NCBI GenBank assembly: GCA_013821865.1
Contig: PNJM01000002.1
Coordinates: 1 to 27,901 of the forward strand
DNA: 27,901 nucleotides
Direction: 5' to 3'
Source of the DNA: Rhodocyclaceae bacterium
GTDB taxonomy: Bacteria > Pseudomonadota > Gammaproteobacteria > Burkholderiales > Rhodocyclaceae
Position 1 is the first letter of the stretch. Every line of letters starts with the position of its first letter. The notes beneath the pieces are model-generated. The model had not been told where the DNA came from, made no database searches, and was given only the letters and a program-made list of their open reading frames with translations. A program made the position numbers and the translations under genes. This document shows positions 16,251 to 23,319 of the stretch, piece after piece.

Positions 16251-18188
16251 TCAGCGGCCATTTCTTTCCGGCTCCGCCGGCGCCTGTAGCGCCATCGAGC
16301 GACCCGAGATGCGGAAGGCGTCGGAGAAGCACATGCCTTCCTCGGCGCCCTGGTTCTTGAGCTTCGGGAAGATTGCCTCGACCATCTTCACCGAGCCGCA
16401 AGCGTAGATCTCGTTGCCGGCCAGGCTGGGGAAGTCCTGCAGGATGGCTTCGTGCACGAGGCCGGTGCGGCCGGTCCAGTGGTCTTCCGGTTTCGGCTCG
16501 GAAAGCACCGGGATGAACTTGAAGTTGCTGTGTTCGCGCTGCCATTGTTCGGGCAGTTGCGGCAGATACAGATCCTCCGGTCGGCGCACGCCCCAGTAGA
16601 GGCGGATCTCGCGCCTGATGCCGCGATGGAAGGCGTCCTCGACCATGCTCTTGACCGGCGCGAAGCCGGTGGCGCCGGCGACGAAGATGATTGGACGGCT
16701 GGATTCGCGCAGGACGAAATCGCCGAGCGGGCCTTCGAAGAGGATCGGGTCGCCTACCTTCATTTCCTCGAAGACGTGAGTGGTGAAGCGTCCGCCGGGC
16801 ACCAGGCGGATCTGCAGTTCGACGTTCTCGGCCTCGTGCGGCGCGCTGGCGAAGGAGAAGGCGCGTCTCTCGCCGTCATCGAGGAGGATGTTGATGTACT
16901 GCCCTGCGACGAAGGGAATCCTCTGCCCTTCAGGCAGCTTGATGATGACGCGCATGACGTCGTGGCTGAGCAGTTCCATTTTCTCGACGCGGCCTAGATA
17001 CTCCTTGACCAGGGTGCGCGCCAGCGCAACTTCCGGCACGTACTCGATCTCCACGTAGGAGAGCGGCGTGGCGCAGCACATCAGCACCTTGCCCATGGCG
17101 CGCTCCGCAGTGCTGAGCGCGCTGTTCTGGTACACGCCGGGATCGACTTCGCCGTTCAGCACGGCGCACTTGCACAGGCCGCAGCCGCCATTGCGGCATT
17201 CGTAGGGCAGGTTGATGCCCTGGCGCAGGCCGGCGTCCAGAATCGTTTCGCCGAAACGCGCCTTGATGGTCTTGTTGTCCGGATGCACGGAGATGTCGAG
17301 TTCGGCCTTGGCGCCGCGAAGCAGGTGCGGCGGCAGCCAGGGTGCGAGGAAGAGCAGCACGCTGGCGCCGATGAGCAGGATCCACAGGCGTTCGAGCGGC
17401 CAGTCGTAAATGAGCGGGTAGATCGGCAGCAGGAACCAGTCGAAATCGAGTGAGGTGACCTCCACCGAGAGGTTGGCCGGCCCCTGGCTCACTACCGGCT
17501 TGACTAGCGACAGCGCCAGGAAGGTGAGCGTCACGGCGATGGCGATCGCCCGCGGCGGGTTGATGTGGGCGCGCGGCACGCGCTGCACGTGGATCCACAT
17601 CAGCATCAGCACCACCAGCGGCGCGCCGAGGTGGATGAAGGCGAACAGCGTGAACAGGCGGTCGTTCACCGCGCCTTCGAAGATGAAATTGCGGATCAGG
17701 GTGCCCTTGAAGAGGGGCAGCCAGTCGAGCATTTCAGCGGTGGCGACGGTAACGAACTGTGCCAGCTTGTCCCACGGCAGCATGAAGCCGTTGATGCCGG
17801 AGATGCACACCAGCCAGATGAGGATCACACCGGTAACCCAGGAGAACCAGCGGAAGCCGCGGTATTTGTCGAAGCCGAAGTGGCGCACCATGTGCAGCAG
17901 CATGGTGAGGATCATGCCGTCCGAGGCGTAGCGGTGAATGCTGCGCATGATGCCGCCCAGCCACCACTGGCCGTGGGTGATCTGCTCCATGGATTCATAG
18001 GCGTCCTTGACCCCCGTGTCCATGAAGATGTAGAGGTAGAGCCCGCTGATCGAAACCAGCCAGAACTGGAAGAAAGTAATCGTGCCGAGGTGGTAGAGAG
18101 GGTTCAGCTTGTCGCCGAAGGCGGTGTTGAACACTGCTTCGGCGCGCATGAACAACCATTGCAGGAGCTTGTGGAAATACTTGAGCAT
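16251..18188 (-). CDS. Cytochrome b - [2Fe-2S] ferredoxin - FAD/NAD(P)H reductase fusion
   Basis: 645-aa three-module protein. Residues 1-290: cytochrome b/b6-type membrane domain with paired heme ligands His85/His99 and His186/His200 (both 14 apart) and FRWFSWVTGV. Residues 295-385: plant-type [2Fe-2S] ferredoxin, Cys331, Cys336, Cys339 and Cys371 (or 372). Residues 390-625: ferredoxin-NADP reductase fold, FAD motif RAFSFASAP, nucleotide motif VAGATGFAPVKSM, C-terminal YACGSVKMVEA. It should link quinones in the membrane to NAD(P)H in the cytoplasm. I recall a cytochrome b/b6 fused to flavin- and NAD(P)-binding domains being highlighted in the 'Ca. Accumulibacter' metagenome (Garcia Martin et al. 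2006) as a route for anaerobic quinol reoxidation; this looks like that family. Direction of electron flow is not settled by sequence. The promoter has an FNR-type box. Confidence 0.88.
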   Translation of the reverse strand: MLKYFHKLLQWLFMRAEAVFNTAFGDKLNPLYHLGTITFFQFWLVSISGLYLYIFMDTGVKDAYESMEQITHGQWWLGGIMRSIHRYASDGMILTMLLHMVRHFGFDKYRGFRWFSWVTGVILIWLVCISGINGFMLPWDKLAQFVTVATAEMLDWLPLFKGTLIRNFIFEGAVNDRLFTLFAFIHLGAPLVVLMLMWIHVQRVPRAHINPPRAIAIAVTLTFLALSLVKPVVSQGPANLSVEVTSLDFDWFLLPIYPLIYDWPLERLWILLIGASVLLFLAPWLPPHLLRGAKAELDISVHPDNKTIKARFGETILDAGLRQGINLPYECRNGGCGLCKCAVLNGEVDPGVYQNSALSTAERAMGKVLMCCATPLSYVEIEYVPEVALARTLVKEYLGRVEKMELLSHDVMRVIIKLPEGQRIPFVAGQYINILLDDGERRAFSFASAPHEAENVELQIRLVPGGRFTTHVFEEMKVGDPILFEGPLGDFVLRESSRPIIFVAGATGFAPVKSMVEDAFHRGIRREIRLYWGVRRPEDLYLPQLPEQWQREHSNFKFIPVLSEPKPEDHWTGRTGLVHEAILQDFPSLAGNEIYACGSVKMVEAIFPKLKNQGAEEGMCFSDAFRISGRSMALQAPAEPERNGR

Positions 18189-18243
18189 CGTGGTGTCCGT
18201 TAGTGTTGTGGCTTGGCGGCAATTAACCTTACTAAGTGTATGG

Positions 18244-18285
18244 AATATAAGGGTTTAATTATTTTTCTTCCATGATTTGAATCAA
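18244..18285 (-). promoter_or_regulatory. FNR/DNR box and -10 element for the cytochrome b-FNR fusion gene (shared divergent region)
   Basis: ATGAT-TTGA-ATCAA (18272-18285) matches TTGAT-N4-ATCAA at nine of ten positions. On the minus strand a TATATT hexamer (18249-18244) is centred 32 bases away, exactly class II spacing, predicting transcription from about 18237 towards the fusion gene. On the plus strand GAGAAT (18308-18313) is also centred 32 bases away, so one box could drive the DUF2249 gene as well. Confidence 0.7.
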
Positions 18286-18363
18286 GGCCGGTTCGGATGG
18301 CGGCGCGGAGAATCGGGCCGCCATCCGCATTCGGCAGTGATTAACCCCACCAGGAGGACAACC

Positions 18364-18624
18364 ATGTCTCATCCGCATCTGCATCTGCAAGCCGACCAGC
18401 TTTACCCTTTCGACGCGCGCGGCATCGCCAAGCGCTTCCGCCATGCCGCCATCTTCGGCGCGCTCGACGCGCTGTTCCCCGGCGAGACCATGCGCTTCTG
18501 CAACGACCACGATCCGCTGCCGCTGCTCGACCAGCTGCGCGCCCGCTACGGCGAGAAGGTCGGGATCCAGTACGTCAAGCGCGAGCCGGGCGAGATCGTC
18601 ATCGACTTCGCCAGGAAGCAGTAA
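18364..18624 (+). CDS. DUF2249 domain protein
   Basis: 86-aa soluble protein of the DUF2249 family (TusA-like fold). The N-terminal HPHLHLQADQ is His-rich; the family core is FDARGIAKRFRHAAIFGALDALFPGE, then NDHDPLPLLDQLRARYG. DUF2249 genes often sit beside denitrification or NO-response genes, but the function is not established. AGGAGG lies seven bases before the ATG. An upstream in-frame ATG at 18277 falls inside the FNR box and is rejected. Directly coupled to the next gene: the TAA stop is immediately followed by its TTG start. Confidence 0.85.
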   Translation: MSHPHLHLQADQLYPFDARGIAKRFRHAAIFGALDALFPGETMRFCNDHDPLPLLDQLRARYGEKVGIQYVKREPGEIVIDFARKQ

Positions 18625-19740
18625 TTGCTGCCGGTTCTTGTTGCCGCCGCCGTCGCCTGCGTCGCGGCGTCGGTCGCGCTGATTCTCTTCACTGTGGCGG
18701 CACCCGCCGCCGCGGCGCATCTCGCTTTCGCGGCAGGCATCATGCCGCTCATTTTTGGCGCCATGATGCACTTTGTGCCGGTGCTCACCCGCAGCCGCGC
18801 ACCGGCGCAGCCACTGCACTTCCTGCCTTTCGCCGCGAGCGGCGCCGGCCTGCTCGCGGCGGGCGCATTTTTTCTGCCTGAGTTCTTCAGTGCCGGCAGC
18901 CACGCCGGCGCCGCGCTGGCGCTCGCCACCTCGATCATCATGGCGGCGTGGATCGTGCGGCGCGCGAAGGCCGCGCTGGGCGCGCCGCACCCTTGCCTGC
19001 ACTGGTACCTGGCCGCGGTGCTTTGCCTCGCCCTGGCGCTCGTTGCCGCACTTGCCATGAGCGCGCTGCCGGGGCAGCGCGCAGCGTTGCGCGTCTTCCA
19101 TCTGCATCTGAATACGCTCGGCTTCATCGGCCTCACGGCCATCGGCACGTTGCAAGTGCTGTTGCCGACTGCCGCCGGACGTCCCGACCAGAAAGCGGGT
19201 GCCCGCCTGCGCGGCGACTTGCCGCTGGCCGTGGCCGGCGTGCTGCTCATTGCGGCCGGTGCCGCCTGGCTGAAGCCCGCCGCCTATGCCGGCATGGCGC
19301 TGCTGCTGATCGCCGTGGTGCGCCTCGGCACGGCCTGGGCCGCGCATTTCCCGAACGAGATGGGCCGGCTGCATGGGGCCGCGCCTTCTCTCGCCCTCGC
19401 CTTGTTCGGCTTTGCCGCGCTGCTGTTTGCCGGCGCCGGCCATGCCAACGGCCGTCTTGCCGGCAACGATGCCATATTCGGTTTCGTCATCGCCTTCCTG
19501 CTGCCGCTGGTCACCGGCGCGGCGAGCCAGCTGCTCCCGCTCTGGCTCAGGCCCGGCGTGCAGACGGCGTGGCATCACGAGGCCCGCACTGCTATGACTC
19601 GATTCGGCGGCGTGCGCGGACTGGCCTTCGTCGTTGCCGGGCTGTGCGTTGCCCTCGGCTGGCCTGTTGCGGCCTGGGCTGCCGCCGCGGCGCTGGCGGT
19701 CTTCATCGGGCAATTGTTGCGCGTGGCTGTACGGCGCTGA
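18625..19740 (+). CDS. Polytopic membrane protein, NnrS-like / heme-copper-like
   Basis: 371-aa protein that is almost entirely hydrophobic, with roughly 10-12 membrane segments. It has a conserved-looking FHLHLNTLGFIGLTAIGTL segment (His159, His161) and His residues at AHLAFAAG (32) and MMHFVP (49). HLHLN-GFIGLT motifs occur in NnrS-like and heme-copper-related membrane proteins; NnrS is a heme/copper membrane protein linked to NO stress. I assign the class, not the exact family. The TTG start at 18625 directly follows the DUF2249 stop and has AGGAAG six bases upstream; the first ATG is well inside the first hydrophobic segments. Its stop lies three bases from the converging HCO-like gene's stop. 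Confidence 0.6.
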   Translation: MLPVLVAAAVACVAASVALILFTVAAPAAAAHLAFAAGIMPLIFGAMMHFVPVLTRSRAPAQPLHFLPFAASGAGLLAAGAFFLPEFFSAGSHAGAALALATSIIMAAWIVRRAKAALGAPHPCLHWYLAAVLCLALALVAALAMSALPGQRAALRVFHLHLNTLGFIGLTAIGTLQVLLPTAAGRPDQKAGARLRGDLPLAVAGVLLIAAGAAWLKPAAYAGMALLLIAVVRLGTAWAAHFPNEMGRLHGAAPSLALALFGFAALLFAGAGHANGRLAGNDAIFGFVIAFLLPLVTGAASQLLPLWLRPGVQTAWHHEARTAMTRFGGVRGLAFVVAGLCVALGWPVAAWAAAAALAVFIGQLLRVAVRR

Positions 19741-19743
19741 GCG

Positions 19744-21153
19744 CTACCTCGAGCCGACGCGGATCGACTTGATCACCACCACCACGAAAACCAGTCCGCC
19801 GATGATGGCGACGAGGCCGCCCAGGCCCATGATGCCCATTGCCACGATTTCCTGCGTGCTGCGCAGAACCTGTTCGGCGCCGGCGACCTTGCGCTGCACG
19901 CCGTAGCCGCCCGACCACATCAGGCCGCCGATGTGCATGGCCTGGCCCACCGCGTAGCAGTAGGACGAGAAGGTGGCGGGCCTGCGCGCCGGCATGCCGT
20001 AGCCGAGGCGCGGCAGAAGGTGGTAGACCAGGCCCATCAGCGACAGCGTCACGCCGACGATGCAGCCGTGGTAGTGGGCGGGAATCTTGACGTTGTTGCC
20101 GGCGATCATGAACCCGATGATGCCGCCGAAGCAGAACAGCAGCAGCGACGAGTAGAGCGCCGCGCGCAGCGGCCGCGCATCCGGCTCGACCGGCGTGCCG
20201 GGGCGCAGCCCGGCGACCACCGCCAAGGCCACCGGCAGGATGGGCAGCCCGCCGCCCAGGCCCATGGCGAAAGTGAGCAGGTTGCGGTGCTCCACGGCAT
20301 GCACGGGCCAGAGCAGATAGGCGACCGGGATGACGAGCGCGCCCACCGTCGCCAGCGCGAACATCAGCAGGGCGATGCGCGGCTGCATCGGCACGCGCGC
20401 GCCGCAGGCGCTGGCCAGCCACAGCCAGGCCGCGATCATGAAGGCGGTCCAGATGAATTGCAGGGCGTGGCCGCCGCCCCAAAACAGTATCTCGTAGTAA
20501 GCCTTGCCGGAGAGCGTGCCGGGCGTGGTCAAGTACGACCATGCGAAGGCGGTCAGCGCAATGGCGGCGGGAACGAGGCCAAGGGTGAGCCCGGCGCGCA
20601 GCGCGCCGGCGCCGTCGAGCGGCCATGACAAACGCGGTGCCGCGACGAAACCGCGCAGCACGAGCAGGGACGAGCCCGCCCCGAGGATGATCAGCCCCCA
20701 CAGGAAGACCGGGTCTTCCAGCACGGGGATGTAGTTGGCCATGACCGGCCCGCCGCGGCCGATATAGGGCGAGGCCGTCATCAGCAGGGTGCCCAGCGCG
20801 GACACCGCCAGCGCCGCCTGCCCGAGCGGCATGGCGCGCGTGCTGCCGCTCAGGGACCAGAGAATGCCGCCGATCGAGATGAACCAGACCAGCACCGAGA
20901 GATCGACGTGCACCACCAGCGCGACGTGGAAGAAATCGGCCAGCGGGAAGAGCGTCTGCACGCCCGGCGTGCGGGAAACGACGAGCAGAATGGACAGGAT
21001 GCCGGAGCCGATCAGCGCCAGCAGGCCGAGCCAGAGCCAGCCGCGGGCGAGCTTCCTGAGCCGCGCGTCGGCGTCGGGCAGGATGTAGCCGGTCGCAACT
21101 GCGATTGCAGCCGCGGCTGTGGTGGACGGCAGGCTCTCGGCGGCGACGCTCAT
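19744..21153 (-). CDS. Divergent heme-copper-oxidase-superfamily-like membrane subunit
   Basis: 469-aa, about 12 membrane segments. The histidine pattern suggests the heme-copper superfamily: His82 (VVHVDLSVLVW) as helix II low-spin heme ligand; His229 (FWGGGHALQF) in the helix VI position; His285 and His289 (PVHAVEHR) in place of the usual adjacent His-His of helix VII; His360/His362 (IPAHYHG) as the helix X pair. There is no Tyr four residues after His229 (Phe233), so the O2-reductase Tyr of A/B families is absent; Glu221 and Glu288 flank the predicted site. It may be an NO reductase-type enzyme, or a heme protein without the binuclear centre. ATG overlaps the upstream gene's stop (ATGA), third gene of the trio with the one-TM protein and the cytochrome b-Fd-MvhD fusion. 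Confidence 0.7.
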   Translation of the reverse strand: MSVAAESLPSTTAAAAIAVATGYILPDADARLRKLARGWLWLGLLALIGSGILSILLVVSRTPGVQTLFPLADFFHVALVVHVDLSVLVWFISIGGILWSLSGSTRAMPLGQAALAVSALGTLLMTASPYIGRGGPVMANYIPVLEDPVFLWGLIILGAGSSLLVLRGFVAAPRLSWPLDGAGALRAGLTLGLVPAAIALTAFAWSYLTTPGTLSGKAYYEILFWGGGHALQFIWTAFMIAAWLWLASACGARVPMQPRIALLMFALATVGALVIPVAYLLWPVHAVEHRNLLTFAMGLGGGLPILPVALAVVAGLRPGTPVEPDARPLRAALYSSLLLFCFGGIIGFMIAGNNVKIPAHYHGCIVGVTLSLMGLVYHLLPRLGYGMPARRPATFSSYCYAVGQAMHIGGLMWSGGYGVQRKVAGAEQVLRSTQEIVAMGIMGLGGLVAIIGGLVFVVVVIKSIRVGSR

Positions 21154-21671
21154 TGAATGAAGACGACCCCGCCTTTCTCGGCGTCGAAGTCGATGACCAG
21201 AATCTGCGCCGGCTTGAGCGTCACCTTCTCGGCCTTGCTGAAGTTGAAGTCCTTGATGCGTACGCTGTCGTTCATTTTTACCGCCAGCGTGTGCTCGCCG
21301 GCCGGGATCTCGAAGCGCCGGTAGATGGTCGAGGTGCCGTCCCTGGAGAGCCCGGAGGGAGGCGCGATGCCCGCGAACAGCGGCTCGCCGTCCAGATCGA
21401 CCTGGACCCTGACCGGCGAGCGCTCGCGCACGCATTCCATCGGCGCGCGCATGTTGGGCGCCAGCCTGGCCAGCTCTTCCGGGGTGCGCTTGCGGCACTC
21501 CGCGACCGGCTGGCCATGGTGGCTGAAGGACAGCTTGATCAGCGCATGATCGGGCGGCAGGTGCTCGTATTTCGGCGCGGTGGAGAAGTAGCCGATGATC
21601 ACGGCGAAGAGGCCGTAGAGCAGCGCCTGGCCGGCGAGAGCGAGGGGGTTGAGAGCGGACTTGCTAACCAT
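21150..21671 (-). CDS. One-TM membrane-anchored protein of unknown function
   Basis: 173-aa protein with an N-terminal membrane anchor (LALAGQALLYGLFAVIIGYF) and an extracytoplasmic domain predicted rich in beta strands (VRVQVDLDGEPLFAG, then IYRRFEIPAGEHTLAVKM). The domain has two Cys (AECRKR, MECVRE) about 20 residues apart, which might form a disulfide, and no CuA, heme c or other metal motif. Start ATG 21671 overlaps the end of the cytochrome b-Fd-MvhD gene by eight bases, and its stop overlaps the HCO-like gene's ATG. Strict coupling implies a structural or assembly subunit of the same complex. I do not recognise a named family. Confidence 0.75.
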   Translation of the reverse strand: MVSKSALNPLALAGQALLYGLFAVIIGYFSTAPKYEHLPPDHALIKLSFSHHGQPVAECRKRTPEELARLAPNMRAPMECVRERSPVRVQVDLDGEPLFAGIAPPSGLSRDGTSTIYRRFEIPAGEHTLAVKMNDSVRIKDFNFSKAEKVTLKPAQILVIDFDAEKGGVVFIQ

Positions 21672-23238
21672 GGTAGGCGATCCTCCGGGGAGTATAAGCG
21701 CGCGGACGCTTTTCGTCCGCACCGAGATCCTGCAGATTCTTGCGGAATTCCGCCAGCGCCGCGGCGAGGCTGCCGGCTTCGGGCCGGTCGGCCCAGGCGA
21801 TGCGCAGGCGCTCCCGCGGCACCGTCGGGCGCAGGTGCGGTTCGCGCGTACCGGACATGCGCCCCTCCGTCCATTGCGCGCCGAAGCGGTAGGCGCAGCT
21901 GCCCTCGCGGCAGCCGGTGATGAGCACGCCGTCGGCGCCGCCGCGCAGGGCGTACTCGACGAAGGAGGGCGGCAGCAGGCCGCTGCACATCAGGTTCAGC
22001 ACGGCCGTGTCGGCGCTTTCCAGGCGGCGCGCATTGGCGGCGCACTCGCAGCCGAAGACGACGATTTTCGGCGAGGCGGCGAGCGCGGCGATCTTGCATT
22101 CCATTTCCTCGCGCAAAGCCGAAACCGGCTGCCGCGGCATGTCGATGCCGGTGACCAGCCGTTCGACGCTGCGGAAAGGCGTCGAGGAAGGGCAGGCGCC
22201 GGCGCAGATGCCGCAACTGGCGCACAGGTCGGGAACGACGCGGGCCAACTGGTGGCCGGGCTTGTCCGGGTGGGGCTCCATCACCACGGCGAAATAGGGG
22301 CAGTCCTCGAAGCAGCGCCGGCAGCCGTTGCAGTTGGCCGGATCCACGACAGCGACCGGCGGCTGCCTCGGGTGCGGCAGCAGGGGCAGAATGCACAGCA
22401 GCAGCGTCGCCACGGCAGCAATGGCCCACAGTCCCGCGGGCGAGGTGGCGTACATGAGCGGGTGCGCGAACAGGTAGTACCAGTCGATGCCGACGGTTTG
22501 CGGAACCATGGAAAGATCGGCGCGCCCGTGCGATACGGTCGGCTTGATCAGCGATAGCGCGGTCAGCATGGCGAAAGTGCCCCAGCCCAGCGAGCGCGAG
22601 GGAAAAACGTCGGCGCGCGAGATGCGCTGGATATGCACCCACAGCGCGAGCAGCAGCAGCAGCGGAATGCCGATGTGCAGGAACACCAGCAGCGTGAACA
22701 AGCGGTCGTTGACGGCGGCCGGAGTAATGAAGTTGCGCATGGCCGGGGTCGAAAAGATGGCGAGCCAGTCGAACCATTCGGCGCTGGCGATGGCGGAGAA
22801 CTGGCCGAGCTGGTCCCACACCAGCCAGTAGCCGCCGATGCCAGAGGCGTAGACCAGCCAGATGACGGGCACGCCGGTGATCCAGGAGAACCAGCGGAAG
22901 CCGTGGTAGCGGCCGTAGAAGAACTCGCGCGCCAGGTGCAGGAGCATCACGACGATGAGGGCGTCGGCCGAGTAGCGGTGCAGGCTGCGCAACAAGCCGC
23001 CGAGGTACCACTGCTCCTGCGTGTAGTACTCGATCGAGGTGTGTATGTCCTCGATGCCGGTGTCGAGGACGGCAAAGAGATAGATGCCGCTCGCCGCGGT
23101 CAGCCAGACGAAAAAAAAACCGAGCGCACCCAGGTGTCGCCAGGGGTTGCCGGCGGCATCGAAGAACACGTCGAAGAGGTTCTCGACACGCTGCTGGAGG
23201 GCAAGACCGCCCTCACGGAAGGCGGCAAAAAAACTCAC
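21664..23238 (-). CDS. Cytochrome b - 2x[4Fe-4S] ferredoxin - MvhD fusion
   Basis: 524-aa fusion. Residues 1-290: diheme cytochrome b with His87/His101 and His188/His202, clearly paralogous to the fusion at 16251-18188 (shared HRY, FRWFSW-TGV, VNDRLFTL). Residues 295-352: two [4Fe-4S] motifs CxxCxxCxxxCP (Cys303-313 and Cys339-349). Residues 390-460: MvhD/FrhD-type domain with Cys397, Cys399, Cys418 (MCSG), Cys443 and Cys448 (GCREGSC), ending in a basic tail. MvhD passes electrons to HdrA-like flavoproteins in methanogens, and QmoB of sulfate reducers carries a related domain. The protein likely connects membrane hemes/quinone with a soluble iron-sulfur or flavin partner not encoded here. GTG start, no clear ribosome-binding site; FNR-type box upstream. 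Confidence 0.88.
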   Translation of the reverse strand: MSFFAAFREGGLALQQRVENLFDVFFDAAGNPWRHLGALGFFFVWLTAASGIYLFAVLDTGIEDIHTSIEYYTQEQWYLGGLLRSLHRYSADALIVVMLLHLAREFFYGRYHGFRWFSWITGVPVIWLVYASGIGGYWLVWDQLGQFSAIASAEWFDWLAIFSTPAMRNFITPAAVNDRLFTLLVFLHIGIPLLLLLALWVHIQRISRADVFPSRSLGWGTFAMLTALSLIKPTVSHGRADLSMVPQTVGIDWYYLFAHPLMYATSPAGLWAIAAVATLLLCILPLLPHPRQPPVAVVDPANCNGCRRCFEDCPYFAVVMEPHPDKPGHQLARVVPDLCASCGICAGACPSSTPFRSVERLVTGIDMPRQPVSALREEMECKIAALAASPKIVVFGCECAANARRLESADTAVLNLMCSGLLPPSFVEYALRGGADGVLITGCREGSCAYRFGAQWTEGRMSGTREPHLRPTVPRERLRIAWADRPEAGSLAAALAEFRKNLQDLGADEKRPRAYTPRRIAYHG

Positions 23239-23277
23239 GGTGGGACACCCGCTTGCGGGATGGTTTATTAGAGTTTA

Positions 23278-23319
23278 ATGATATGACTTCGTGCCGAAAA
23301 GCGACTTGACCGGTGTCAA
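23278..23319 (-). promoter_or_regulatory. FNR/DNR box and -10 element for the cytochrome b-Fd-MvhD operon
   Basis: TTGAC-CGGT-GTCAA (23306-23319) is a perfect inverted repeat with the Fnr-family TTGA-N6-TCAA core. On the minus strand TATCAT (23283-23278) is centred 32 bases away, the class II spacing, predicting transcription from about 23271 and a leader of about 33 bases. The box overlaps the 3' end of the SCO gene. Confidence 0.75.

Noticed and set aside
18277..18363. Upstream ATG for the DUF2249 protein
   Set aside because: It lies inside the FNR-type box, the added residues are not family-like, and ATG 18364 has AGGAGG.
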